From assembly GCF_013032445.1 (NCBI RefSeq), contig NZ_WQCA01000020.1, positions 1 through 51,576 of the forward strand: a DNA stretch of 51,576 bases, given 5' to 3'. Below the pieces are notes generated by a model that was not told the origin of the DNA, did no database searches, and saw only the letters and a program-made list of their open reading frames with translations. Origin of the DNA: Ruegeria arenilitoris. GTDB lineage: Bacteria > Pseudomonadota > Alphaproteobacteria > Rhodobacterales > Rhodobacteraceae. Every line of letters starts with the position of its first letter. Positions within the stretch are counted from its first letter, which is position 1. Positions 15,974 to 24,656 of the stretch are shown in pieces. A program made the position numbers and the translations under genes.

Positions 15974-17070
15974 ATCGTATAGAAAGTGTTTCAGCGCGGC
16001 TGTTCAACGTTCCGCTCGCTGAGGTCCTGGTCGATGCCAAACATGGGGATCACACGTTTTTTCAATTGATCACAGTCACCATTCAAACCTCGGATGGGGT
16101 CGAGGGGGTCGGGTATACCTATACGGGGGGCAAGGGTGGTCATGCCATCCTAGCGATGATCCAGCATGACCTGGCGCCGTTCCTTGTAGGACAAGACGCC
16201 GAACAGATCGAAAGCCTGTACGACGCCATGCAGTGGCATGTGCACTACGTCGCACGGGGCGGGATCGCCTCGTTTGCCATTTCGGCCGTGGATATTGCAT
16301 TGTGGGACATTCGCGGCAGAACGCAGAATGCGCCATTGTGGCAGATGGCCGGCGGAGCGTCCAAACGTTGCAACGCCTACGCCGGCGGGATCGACCTGAA
16401 TTTCTCGTTAGAGAAACTGCTGCACCAGACCGAAGGGTACCTTGCGCGTGGGTTCAACGCAGTCAAGATCAAAGTCGGTCAACCAGACCTGGCCGACGAT
16501 CTTGCACGTGCCCGGGCGGTGCGCGAGATGCTGGGCCCGGACCGGTTCTTTATGGTCGACGCGAATTACTCTATGAGCGTCGAAGAGGCCATCGTGGCTG
16601 CCAGAGGGTTTACCGACTGCGATATTCTGTGGTTCGAGGAACCGACGATTCCAGACGACTACAAAGGTTATGGCCGAATTGTCGAAGCGACGGGCGTACC
16701 CCTTGCCATGGGTGAAAACCTACACACCATACACGAATTCGAATACGCTTTTGATGACGCGAAGCTGAGTTTCATCCAGCCCGATGCCTCAAACTGCGGT
16801 GGGATCACCGGCTGGCTGCGCGTGGCCGCGCTAAGCGCACAGCACGGCATTCCGGTTTGCAGTCATGGGATGCAGGAGCTGCACGTCAGCCTTGTTTCTG
16901 CACAACCCAACGCAGGGTGGCTAGAAGTACACTCATTCCCGATAGACCAGTACACGACCCGTCCGCTGGTTGTGGAAGACTGTCTGGCCGTGGCCCCGGA
17001 TACCCCGGGAACGGGAGTGGAATTCGACTGGGACAAATTGAATGCGGAACACAAGGAGATGCATAAATGA
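15970..17070 (+). CDS. MR/MLE-family (enolase superfamily) sugar-acid dehydratase
   Basis: This 366-residue protein starts at ATG 15970, overlapping the permease stop; the frame back to 15880 lies inside the permease gene. It has the mandelate-racemase subgroup residues: a KxK motif in FNAVKIKVGQ, metal ligands in FMVDANY (Asp), LWFEEPT (Glu) and MGENLH (Glu), and the catalytic His in CSHGMQELH. The arrangement resembles L-talarate/galactarate dehydratases, so dehydration of a hexonate or aldarate to a 2-keto-3-deoxy acid is the best guess. Co-expression with a sugar importer and dehydrogenases suggests an oxidative sugar to sugar acid to keto-deoxy acid route. Confidence 0.87.
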   Translation: MNRIESVSARLFNVPLAEVLVDAKHGDHTFFQLITVTIQTSDGVEGVGYTYTGGKGGHAILAMIQHDLAPFLVGQDAEQIESLYDAMQWHVHYVARGGIASFAISAVDIALWDIRGRTQNAPLWQMAGGASKRCNAYAGGIDLNFSLEKLLHQTEGYLARGFNAVKIKVGQPDLADDLARARAVREMLGPDRFFMVDANYSMSVEEAIVAARGFTDCDILWFEEPTIPDDYKGYGRIVEATGVPLAMGENLHTIHEFEYAFDDAKLSFIQPDASNCGGITGWLRVAALSAQHGIPVCSHGMQELHVSLVSAQPNAGWLEVHSFPIDQYTTRPLVVEDCLAVAPDTPGTGVEFDWDKLNAEHKEMHK

Positions 17071-18107
17071 CGACCCAGACGATCTCTGCGGCATACTACA
17101 GGGGCAATAAGAGCTTTGCTGTAGAGCAAGCCCAAGCGACGGATCCGGGCCCCGGCGAGGCTGCCATTCGCGTTTCCTATTGTGGGATTTGCGGGACGGA
17201 TATGCACGTCTACCACGGCAACATGGATGCTCGTGTCGGCCTGAACCGGGTGATTGGGCATGAGATGTCAGGTGTCGTCGAAGCGGTGGGCGATGGCGTC
17301 GATACGGTCGTACCCGGCCAGAAGGTCGTTGTCCGGCCGCTTGATCACTGCGGAGGATGTCCAGCTTGTAAACGGGGGCATCAGCATATCTGTCAGAACC
17401 TCAAGTTTCTCGGCCTCGACACCGATGGCGCCATGCAAGAGATCTGGACCGTTCCGGCCCACACTTTGCACGTTCTGCCGGATGACTTGCGCATGGATCA
17501 CGCAGCGCTAATCGAGCCGGTCGCTGTTGCCTGCCACGATGTGCGGCTGTCTGGTCTGCAAACAGGAGAGGACGTTGTCGTCATCGGCGGCGGCCCGATC
17601 GGCATCCTGGTTGCCATGGTTGCGCGGGATGCGGGTGGAAATGTCGTGATTTCCGAAGTGAATCCGAACCGTCTGGCGATAGCTGAAAAACTTGGCTTTG
17701 ACACGATCAACCCAACAGAGACCGAACTGGTGTCCACAATCAACGCGCGCACGGGCGACAAAGGCGCAGATGTGGTTTTCGAGGTGTCGGGAACTCAGCC
17801 CGGTGTTGATGCGATGACCGCCGTTGCCGCGACGCGGGCTCGGATCGTGATGGTCGCGATCCATGCTCAAAAGCCCCAGATTGACCTGTTCCAGTTTTTC
17901 TGGCGAGAGCTGCAACTGATCGGTGCTCGGGTCTATGAGCCAGAGGATTACGAGAAAGCCATTGCAGTTGTCGCCTCGGGCGGCGTGGACGCTGACGTCG
18001 TGATTACTGACGTCAGCCCTCTGGCAGACATTCAGGCCGCGTTCGAAGCACTGGATCGCAGTCCAACCGCAATGAAAAGCCTGATCGAAGTAGGACCGCG
18101 TACATGA
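17067..18107 (+). CDS. Zinc-dependent alcohol/polyol dehydrogenase (MDR family)
   Basis: This 346-residue medium-chain dehydrogenase has the catalytic zinc region CGICGTDMHVYHG and GHEMSG, four structural-zinc cysteines in CGGCPACKRGHQHIC, and the cofactor motif VVIGGGPIGILVAMVARD. It resembles threonine/sorbitol-type dehydrogenases acting on sugar alcohols or sugar acids. It shares ATGA with the dehydratase gene before it and with the SDR after it, so the three are tightly coupled. Substrate unknown; oxidation of a hydroxyl on the imported sugar or its acid is likely. Confidence 0.9.
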   Translation: MTTQTISAAYYRGNKSFAVEQAQATDPGPGEAAIRVSYCGICGTDMHVYHGNMDARVGLNRVIGHEMSGVVEAVGDGVDTVVPGQKVVVRPLDHCGGCPACKRGHQHICQNLKFLGLDTDGAMQEIWTVPAHTLHVLPDDLRMDHAALIEPVAVACHDVRLSGLQTGEDVVVIGGGPIGILVAMVARDAGGNVVISEVNPNRLAIAEKLGFDTINPTETELVSTINARTGDKGADVVFEVSGTQPGVDAMTAVAATRARIVMVAIHAQKPQIDLFQFFWRELQLIGARVYEPEDYEKAIAVVASGGVDADVVITDVSPLADIQAAFEALDRSPTAMKSLIEVGPRT

Positions 18108-18874
18108 ATGTTTTGCAAAGTTTCGACCTGACGGGAAAGACGGCCCTTGTGACTGGGTGCAAACGCGGTATCGGGCGCGGCATGGCCGAGGCATTAGCAT
18201 CGGCCGGAGCCGATATCATCGGAGTGTCCGCCTCGCTCGAACTGTCCGGGTCGGATGTCGAAAAAGCCGTGACAGCGATCGGGCGCAATTTCCGGGCTTA
18301 CCAATGCGACTTCTCGGATCGCGCCGCTCTACATGGGTTTATTGACCACTTGAGGGCCGATGGACGAACCCCTGATATCCTTGTTAACAATGCCGGCACG
18401 ATCAAACGCAAACCCGCCGCCGAACACCCGGACGACTGGTGGGACGAAGTGATTGAGGTGAATCTGTCCTCGCAGTTCGTTCTGTCTCGAGAGATCGGGA
18501 AGGACATGCTAACGCGCGGCTCCGGGAAGATCATCTTCACTGCGTCGCTGCTGACATTTCAGGGCGGCATCACCGTGCCGGGATATGCGGCCTCGAAAGG
18601 CGGGATTGGACAGCTGACCAAGGCTTTGGCCAACGAATGGGCCGGGCAGGGCGTGAATGTGAATGCGATTGCGCCTGGCTACATCGCGACCGACAACACC
18701 CAAGCTCTGCGGGATGATCCGGTCCGGTCGAAGTCGATCCTGGAGCGAACACCCCTGGGCCGTTGGGGTACGCCTGGTGATTTTGCCGGACCGGTGGTCT
18801 TTCTGGCCTCTGCCGCGTCGGACTTCGTCAACGGTGAAATCCTTGTAGTCGACGGGGGCTGGATGGGGCGTTAG
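18104..18874 (+). CDS. kduD: KduD-like SDR (2-dehydro-3-deoxy-D-gluconate 5-dehydrogenase type)
   Basis: This 256-residue classical SDR has TGCKRGIGRGMA (cofactor loop), NNAGTIKR, the YAASK active site, and the KduD-like tail LANEWAGQGVNVNAIAPGYIATDNTQALR and RWGTPGDFAGPVVFLAS. KduD interconverts 5-keto-4-deoxyuronate and KDG with NAD(H). This is the last gene of the LacI-controlled operon, and it converges with yjbQ 30 bases on. It could instead act on the keto-deoxy acid made by the upstream MR/MLE enzyme; sequence alone cannot separate these. Confidence 0.85.
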   Translation: MNVLQSFDLTGKTALVTGCKRGIGRGMAEALASAGADIIGVSASLELSGSDVEKAVTAIGRNFRAYQCDFSDRAALHGFIDHLRADGRTPDILVNNAGTIKRKPAAEHPDDWWDEVIEVNLSSQFVLSREIGKDMLTRGSGKIIFTASLLTFQGGITVPGYAASKGGIGQLTKALANEWAGQGVNVNAIAPGYIATDNTQALRDDPVRSKSILERTPLGRWGTPGDFAGPVVFLASAASDFVNGEILVVDGGWMGR

Positions 18875-18904
18875 CGCTGTCAACGCTCCTTGTGACCCGA
18901 AGTC

Positions 18905-19324
18905 TCAAGTCCCGATGTAGTGCGCCTTCAATCGGCGTGTCTTGGGTGCTTCCCGATGTTCGAACAGGTATAGGCTTTGTACGCGGCCCAGCGGAAGCTG
19001 ACCCTGTTCGACCGGGATCGATACCTGAGTTTGCGTCAACAGCGCCCTCAGATGCGATGGAGCGTTGTCGTCCTCGGTCGGGCGGTGGTGATACTTGCCT
19101 GGTGACTTGGGTACGAGTTCCTCGAAGAACGTCTCGATATCCTTAAGCACATCGGGATCGGCATTGGCCTGCACCAACAGCGCAGCACCCGTGTGGACGC
19201 ACCAAAGGGTCAGCAGGCCCGAGACAAATTCATGTTCGGACACCGCACGCTGAACGATCCCGCTGACGTCGGTGAGGGATTTGCCGGGTGTTTCAATTGA
19301 CAGCTCAAAAAACTCTTGCTTCAT
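18905..19324 (-). CDS. yjbQ: YjbQ/UPF0047 family protein
   Basis: This 139-residue protein has the UPF0047 core LLTLWCVHTGAALLVQANADPDVLKDI, the histidine-rich YHHRPTEDDNAPSHLRALL and the ending LPLGRVQSLYLFEHREAPKTRRL. The family has been linked to weak thiamine-phosphate synthase activity, but its real role is uncertain. Its conserved His residues suggest metal binding. It is the last gene in the direction of the isomerase gene, separated by 112 bases in which I see nothing recognisable. It has no evident connection to sugar metabolism. Confidence 0.85.
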   Translation of the reverse strand: MKQEFFELSIETPGKSLTDVSGIVQRAVSEHEFVSGLLTLWCVHTGAALLVQANADPDVLKDIETFFEELVPKSPGKYHHRPTEDDNAPSHLRALLTQTQVSIPVEQGQLPLGRVQSLYLFEHREAPKTRRLKAHYIGT

Positions 19325-19436
19325 CCAGCAGGCCCTTTCCTTGACTTCACGCTAACGCGCCCAGCTTTCTACATCCCGCTTGGCATTCAGAAATGGGGAT
19401 TAAGCTTCTGATTTTGAGAGCATATTGGCTGTAGGT

Positions 19437-20300
19437 CTATGCAAACAGGCTTTTGAACCTGTCCACACACAGACGAAAACCATCTTCGAAGTTTCCGTTG
19501 CCGGGGTGATAAACGCTTTCGAACGAAATGACGCCATCATAGCAGTCGGATCTGAGTGCGTCCGCGATGGGTTGGAACAGAGGCGCAAGCTGACCTTCCC
19601 CCATGCGTCGTACTTCCAGCGTTGCCCGTGGCGTGTCGACCTTTACGTCCTTGATGTGAATGTGACCCAAGTAGCCGCCACGCAGTTCTTCATAACCTTC
19701 CGGGTATGCCAATTCATGGCACCAGCAGTTGTTTCCGGGGTCCCACAGCACTTTCAAAGTGTCTTTTGCGTCTAACTCGTCAATCAGCTTGCGGGCTGTA
19801 TAGTTGGAATTGACCAGCGTGCCGTTTCCGGTTTCCACGACAAGTTTCACTCCTTCAGCTCTTGCCAGTTCAACCGCCGGCGCGATCAGAGGCGGCATCG
19901 AGTCCCATACTCCATGCGCTACGTTCCATTTTTCGGCACCGTTTTTTCCCCACAGTATCTGCTCTTTTCGTTGCGTCATGATCCGAACCAGCGGAGACGC
20001 AACAACATGCGCCATGTCGATCACGCGTTTCAAGGCATCCATATGCCGAGTGTGCAGGTCGTCGCCGGGCCTGTTGGCAGCTGTCATCCCCGCAAAGATA
20101 TGGCGCGACAGACAAGACACAGGCTTGCCCCGGTCGCGCAAAAGCGCGTCGATCTTGGCAATTTCCTGCGGGGAATGGTCTCCGACCTCCGTATCGCCAA
20201 CGAATTGAAGCTCTGCATAATCCAGACCGAATTCGTCCATTACGTCCACGGCATGCCGCAGATCGCGGGAAATGCCGTCGCAAATTACACCTAATTTCAT
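19437..20300 (-). CDS. Sugar phosphate isomerase/epimerase-like TIM barrel (AP_endonuc_2 family)
   Basis: This 287-residue TIM-barrel protein starts at ATG 20300 after GGGGACC; the longer frame to 20360 overlaps the upstream gene. The metal tetrad of the xylose-isomerase-like/AP endonuclease 2 family is present: E156 (VVETGN), D187 (LWDPGN), H213/H215 (GHIHIKD) and E261 (SFES), plus RRMGEG at 231-236. Members act as isomerases, epimerases, dehydratases or, with Gfo/Idh/MocA partners, as 3-keto-glycoside lyases. It is cotranscribed with an LtnD-like dehydrogenase 11 bases upstream, near three Gfo/Idh/MocA genes. The specific reaction is unknown. Confidence 0.85.
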   Translation of the reverse strand: MKLGVICDGISRDLRHAVDVMDEFGLDYAELQFVGDTEVGDHSPQEIAKIDALLRDRGKPVSCLSRHIFAGMTAANRPGDDLHTRHMDALKRVIDMAHVVASPLVRIMTQRKEQILWGKNGAEKWNVAHGVWDSMPPLIAPAVELARAEGVKLVVETGNGTLVNSNYTARKLIDELDAKDTLKVLWDPGNNCWCHELAYPEGYEELRGGYLGHIHIKDVKVDTPRATLEVRRMGEGQLAPLFQPIADALRSDCYDGVISFESVYHPGNGNFEDGFRLCVDRFKSLFA

Positions 20301-20311
20301 GTCTGGTCCCC

Positions 20312-21202
20312 TCAGCGATGCAATTCTGCGCCAACGATCTCTTCGATGACGCGAGTACACACCCAGTTGTCGCCATTCGGGTATTTGGTTTTTCCGGCGT
20401 GAAAGATCTGCATTGCGGATGACGCTGTGTGCATGGGAACGCCCAATGCACCGGCCAGTGCCAGAGAGATCGTCAGGTCCTTATGCATGGTTGCGATATG
20501 ACTACCTGTGGCTTCGAACTTGCGATCAATGATGTTTTCAAGGGCGGTATTCACGACGCCGCACCCCGCGCTGGATGAGGAGAACACATCAAGCAATGCC
20601 TGACCGCTGACACCGGCTTTGGCCGCCAGGGCCGCAGCCTCGAATGTGGCGGAAAAGATCGATCCGATAAGGGATTGCAGGCAGGCTTTCACGGTTTGCC
20701 CGTCGCCGGCGTTTTCTCCGACCCGATGAATGGTTGCCGAAACTGCCTGCATGACTTCTGCGTTTCGGTCCAGCACATCCGCAGCGCCAGCAGCCATCAT
20801 CGTCAATGTACCGTTCTGCGCGCCGGGAAACCCACCCGAGACCGGAGTGTCGATCAGGTGGATGCCTGCGCCCTCCATGTCTTGCCCGATAGCGCTTGCT
20901 TCGGCCGGGGTAATGGTCGCCGACAGGATGACAGTTCCGCCTTTGGCCATGTTCGCAACCAGGCCATTTTCACCCAGAATGACATCGCGGGCCTGATCTC
21001 CGTTCATCACCATGACAAACACACTGGCGGCGTGACGGCCGACCTGTCCCACACTGTCCTTGGCCAGGCCACCTATGTCGGTAAATGCCGTCATGCGCGT
21101 CTCGCTTAGGTCGAAACCGGATGTTTCAAAGCCATTCTTGATCAGGTTCTTGGTAAGGCCGCTGCCCATGTCGCCAAGACCGATTACGCCTGCTGTTTTC
21201 AT
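20312..21202 (-). CDS. Beta-hydroxyacid dehydrogenase, LtnD-like
   Basis: This 296-residue NAD(P) enzyme has the Rossmann motif GVIGLGDMGSGL, the substrate loop DTPVSGGFPGAQ and the catalytic lysine in VKACLQ. The KxxxQ pattern, where most relatives have KxxNN, resembles L-threonate dehydrogenases (LtnD). It would oxidise C2 of a tetronate or similar hydroxyacid. It precedes the isomerase in the same transcript, as LtnD precedes an isomerase in threonate operons, but no tetronate kinase is present here. The 225 bases upstream separate it from uxuA. Confidence 0.85.
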   Translation of the reverse strand: MKTAGVIGLGDMGSGLTKNLIKNGFETSGFDLSETRMTAFTDIGGLAKDSVGQVGRHAASVFVMVMNGDQARDVILGENGLVANMAKGGTVILSATITPAEASAIGQDMEGAGIHLIDTPVSGGFPGAQNGTLTMMAAGAADVLDRNAEVMQAVSATIHRVGENAGDGQTVKACLQSLIGSIFSATFEAAALAAKAGVSGQALLDVFSSSSAGCGVVNTALENIIDRKFEATGSHIATMHKDLTISLALAGALGVPMHTASSAMQIFHAGKTKYPNGDNWVCTRVIEEIVGAELHR

Positions 21203-21339
21203 TTGGACTCCTCCCGTTTTTGTTCGCCATTTCGGTATGGCAGACGTTTCGGAAAATGATGCTCAATTGCATCGGTTTTCGCGGGAGTTTCACGCGTCTT
21301 GAACAGACGTCGGGCGAGTCCGGAAGACACCCCGCTGCC

Positions 21340-21415
21340 CGTTTACGTGCCGTAAGTAAACGAAGAATGCGGCGTTCAGGCAAGCAAAGAAGTGTTGCGG
21401 CGGAAGGAAACCGCC
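21340..21415. promoter_or_regulatory. Two inverted repeats between uxuA and the LtnD-like gene
   Basis: CGTTTAC (21340-21346) and GTAAACG (21356-21362) are perfect 7-base arms around 9 bases and could be an operator for the LtnD-like gene. GGCGG (21399-21403) and CCGCC (21411-21415) form a short hairpin just after the uxuA stop on the minus strand, without a T-run. Both are weak signals. No gene is seen in 21203-21427. Confidence 0.3.
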
Positions 21416-21427
21416 TGATCCGACGCG

Positions 21428-22609
21428 TTACGAGAACGCCGCCATGATGCCGCGCAGTTCCGCCAGCCCGCGCATTCGTCCGATCAGCGGATAGCCGGGA
21501 GTGCTGTGTCCGCCCAGATCGCTCAGCAGTTCTTGTCCGTGGTCGGGCCGCATCGGAATTTGCCAGTCGCCACGCCCTTGGGATTTACGGCGGCGCTGTT
21601 CGTTCATCAGTTCGCGAATGGTGCCGACCATGTCGGTGTCGCCCTCCAAATGCGGGGCCTCAAAGAAGTCCGGCTTCTGGCTGTCTGACCCCGCGATGCG
21701 TCTGGTGTTCCGCAAGTGAACAAAGTGAATCCGGCCGCCATGTCTACGCACGAAGTCCGGCCCATCGAATTCGGGGGACACTCCCAGCGAGCCGGTACAC
21801 AACGTTGCGCCGTTCGCCTGCAAATCAACCGCATCCAGAACGGCGCCGTAGTCCTCGGTGCTGGACATGACCCGCGGCAGACCGAGCAACGAGAACGGCG
21901 GATCATCCGGATGACAGCACAAGCGCAGATCCAGTTCTTGGGCCACTGGTGCGACCTCAGACAGGAAGTCGATCAGGTTTGCGCGAAGCCGGTCACGGTC
22001 TATATGCGCATATGTCTGCAACAAAGAGCGCACGTCCTGCACGCTCCACTGATCGTTGGCGCCGGGCAGCCCCGCAGTGACATTGTGCTGCAACTGGGCT
22101 TTGGATTCATCCGACATGCGCAAGAAGCGATCCTCGGCCGTTTGCTGGACGTCGTTGGAATAGTCTTCCGACGCACCCGGACGTTCGAGAATATATATGT
22201 CGAAAGCAGCAAAATCAGTCAGGTCGAACAGCATGGCCGTTCCGCCATGCGGCTGCGGGGCGCGAAGGGCGGTGCGTGTCCAATCCAGGATCGGCATAAA
22301 GTTGTAGCACACGACTTTGACGCCACGGGCGGACAGGGCCCTGAGGCTGGACTTATACGCCTGCAGATGTTCGGCTATGTTTGCGGACTGCGTCTTGATC
22401 GCCTCGGAGACGGGCAGGCTTTCGACAACGTCCCAACTGTACCCGGCAGCATCCAGAACTGCCTGCCGATCGGCGATGCTCGGTTCGTCCCAAGGCTGTC
22501 CCGGTGGGATGTGATGCAGCGCGGTGACGATGCCCTGAACCCCGACTTGATGGAGATCGACCAGGGCGATCGGATCATCGGGTCCGAACCAACGCCAGCA
22601 TTGTTTCAT
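21428..22609 (-). CDS. uxuA: Mannonate dehydratase
   Basis: This 393-residue UxuA dehydrates D-mannonate to KDG. It has the family's opening WRWFGPDDPIALVDLHQVGVQGIV, the CCHPDDPPFSLLGLPRV segment with its metal-binding Cys and His, STEDYG, and the C-terminal MRPDHGQ and YPLIGRMRGLAELRG. ATG 22609 is preferred to 22618 because AAGGA lies eight bases upstream and the start overlaps the preceding stop as ATGA. It is the last of a four-gene run behind three Gfo/Idh/MocA genes. It works with UxaC and UxuB encoded divergently at 25772-28333. Confidence 0.95.
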   Translation of the reverse strand: MKQCWRWFGPDDPIALVDLHQVGVQGIVTALHHIPPGQPWDEPSIADRQAVLDAAGYSWDVVESLPVSEAIKTQSANIAEHLQAYKSSLRALSARGVKVVCYNFMPILDWTRTALRAPQPHGGTAMLFDLTDFAAFDIYILERPGASEDYSNDVQQTAEDRFLRMSDESKAQLQHNVTAGLPGANDQWSVQDVRSLLQTYAHIDRDRLRANLIDFLSEVAPVAQELDLRLCCHPDDPPFSLLGLPRVMSSTEDYGAVLDAVDLQANGATLCTGSLGVSPEFDGPDFVRRHGGRIHFVHLRNTRRIAGSDSQKPDFFEAPHLEGDTDMVGTIRELMNEQRRRKSQGRGDWQIPMRPDHGQELLSDLGGHSTPGYPLIGRMRGLAELRGIMAAFS

Positions 22610-23658
22610 GGCAGCCATCCTTCATACAGAGGGTGATCGGGCTCGATGGGAAGGGTAACACGCTGCCCGGTGCGCGCAGCGTGATAAATCGCCGTCACAA
22701 GGCCGATGGACGCAGCGCCGTCCTGCAGCGTAACGGCCGAATTTGCCTCAGACTGCAGCGCCTTCCCGACTTCGGTAAAGAACCCTTCGAAACCTGTTGG
22801 CTCGACAGCGGAGGTGGCAAGAGCGTCGTCGATAGCGGCTTGATCCACCGGGTCCCGCGAGACGAATGTCCAGGGCGTTTGACCCGGGGCATAGGGTTCC
22901 GTGCCAGAGGTAGCGGTCACCTTTTCAAAGACGAACCGCAGGCGGGTTTCGTCCGTGGCGGCGCCCAAGGTGATATTGCTTGTGCACAAAGCGCCGGAAG
23001 TCATGCCAAAACAGATCGCGGCGCAGTCTTCGGTCTCGATCGGGTTGACCCGCGTTGTGGCCATTGCAGACACCCAGGCGATATCACCCGCAATATGAGT
23101 CAGCAGATCATGGTTGTGGATGGCATGGCCCAGCACTGCGCCGCCGCGTTCACCGGCCCATGTTCCCCGCCACGGCACTGCGTAATAGTCAGCCCCTCGG
23201 GACCAATGAGTTTCAAGCGCGGCAGTTTGGACCGCTCCGCTCAGGCCAGCGCGTTGCAGGTGGCGCAATTGGGCCAGTGACGGGCCCCACCGGTATTGAA
23301 AAACCGGAAACACATGCTTGCCTGCGCTGCGGGCGGCTACCGTGATCCGATCCACATCCTGCATCGAAGTCGCAAGAGGCTTTTCGCAGACAACGTGTTT
23401 TCCTGTGGCCAGTGCGGCAAGGGTGGTCGGCACATGCAGATGGGGTGGCAGGCAGATGTCGATGACGTCGATCTCCGAATCATCCAGCGCGTCTTGAATG
23501 TTGGTCAGTGCCCGAAAATCCGAGTTCTGTCGAATCTGCTCGATCCGGTCCGTATTCTGGTCGACCACGGCGGTTACGCGGAATTTGCGGTCAAGCCGTT
23601 CCAGTGCGTTTAAATGTTGCGCACCGATACCTGCGCCAAGGATCGCAACGTTGATCAT
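22606..23658 (-). CDS. Gfo/Idh/MocA family oxidoreductase (third of tandem set)
   Basis: This 350-residue NAD(P)-dependent sugar oxidoreductase has the nucleotide motif AILGAGIGAQH at the N-terminus, the catalytic EKP at 92-94 (VCEKPLATS) and the active-site stretch GHAIHNHDLLTHIAGD. It is the third in transcription order of three adjacent family members and is linked to the previous and next genes by ATGA overlaps. The family oxidises or reduces a single sugar hydroxyl, often at C3 or C1. Its substrate cannot be read. Its tie to uxuA suggests it makes or modifies a uronate or hexonate. Confidence 0.9.
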   Translation of the reverse strand: MINVAILGAGIGAQHLNALERLDRKFRVTAVVDQNTDRIEQIRQNSDFRALTNIQDALDDSEIDVIDICLPPHLHVPTTLAALATGKHVVCEKPLATSMQDVDRITVAARSAGKHVFPVFQYRWGPSLAQLRHLQRAGLSGAVQTAALETHWSRGADYYAVPWRGTWAGERGGAVLGHAIHNHDLLTHIAGDIAWVSAMATTRVNPIETEDCAAICFGMTSGALCTSNITLGAATDETRLRFVFEKVTATSGTEPYAPGQTPWTFVSRDPVDQAAIDDALATSAVEPTGFEGFFTEVGKALQSEANSAVTLQDGAASIGLVTAIYHAARTGQRVTLPIEPDHPLYEGWLP

Positions 23659-24656
23659 TTGCGTTCCGCCATTTCCTGCGCGTGCAATGCCAGTTCCATG
23701 ACCGTAAAGCAGTGGGTTTGGATCATCGCGGTTTCGGTCCGGTTACGGATGTCATCGGCCAGGCGCGAAAAGTAGGGAAGGCCGGCGTCAGATGCGTCGA
23801 TCTTTTGGCAGGTTTCACCATTGACGAGGATCAGATGATTTGTTCCCGAGGCTCCACCCACATCAACGTATTTCCGCAACTCGATATAGCCTTCGGTGCC
23901 CAGGATCGTCAGGCGACCATCCCCCCAGTTTGGCAGGGCATCCGGCGTAAACCAGTCAACCCGGATGTACCCGGTGCCGTTCTCGCTTCGTAGATTGAGC
24001 TCTCCGAAATCCTGCAATCCGGGATCTTTGGGGTTTGCGTAGTTCGCCACACAAGCGTTTGTGATTTCCGCGGTTTCCGAACCTGTGTAGTGCAAGAACT
24101 GATCGATCTGATGCGAGGCGATGTCGGTCAGAATACCGCCATAGCGTTCACGCTGAAAAAACCATTCCGGACGAGTTGCCCGGTTCAGTCGGTGCGGGCC
24201 AAGTCCGACCGTCTGGATCACGCGCCCGATGGCACCGGCCTCGACCAACTCGGTCGCCCGGGTGCTGACGGGCGTTTCAAACCTTTCGGAAAAATTCACC
24301 GACCAGATGCGACCGGTGTCCGCAACCGCCCGTTTGATCTGGTCGAGTTGCTCGAACGTCGTACAGCCCGGCTTGTCGCTCATAACATCCATGCCGTTTT
24401 GCATGGCGCGGATCGTCAACGCGGCCCTATCTGCCGGTATTGCCGAAATCAGCGCCAGATCCGCCCCACTGGTTAGGGCGTCTTCCAGTCGGGCCAGCCG
24501 CGGAATATCGGGAAACCTTTTGGCGTAGCCCGGAAGCGTTTCCGGATCGCCTTGTGTCCAGTAGCCAACGCAGTCCACGCCGATTTTACGCATGTTTTCC
24601 GTCATGCCATAGATATGGCGGTGGTCCAGGCCAAGGGCGACGCAGGTCAGGCTCAT
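23655..24656 (-). CDS. Gfo/Idh/MocA family oxidoreductase with atypical motifs (second of tandem set)
   Basis: This 333-residue member of the same family is clearly diverged. The N-terminal glycine motif is replaced by VALGLDHRHIYGM, with no GxGxxG, and the usual EKP reads DKP at 94-96 (MSDKPGCTT). The DIASHQIDQFLHYTG stretch keeps the His-x3-Asp-like active-site pattern. It may bind its cofactor differently, or hold NAD(H) tightly and recycle it as some family members do (inference). It overlaps both neighbours by four bases, so it is produced together with two more standard enzymes. Confidence 0.87.
   Translation of the reverse strand: MSLTCVALGLDHRHIYGMTENMRKIGVDCVGYWTQGDPETLPGYAKRFPDIPRLARLEDALTSGADLALISAIPADRAALTIRAMQNGMDVMSDKPGCTTFEQLDQIKRAVADTGRIWSVNFSERFETPVSTRATELVEAGAIGRVIQTVGLGPHRLNRATRPEWFFQRERYGGILTDIASHQIDQFLHYTGSETAEITNACVANYANPKDPGLQDFGELNLRSENGTGYIRVDWFTPDALPNWGDGRLTILGTEGYIELRKYVDVGGASGTNHLILVNGETCQKIDASDAGLPYFSRLADDIRNRTETAMIQTHCFTVMELALHAQEMAERK

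Noticed and set aside
19425..20294. Plus-strand open frames opposite the isomerase gene
   Set aside because: They are shadows of a well-conserved minus-strand gene with all metal residues.
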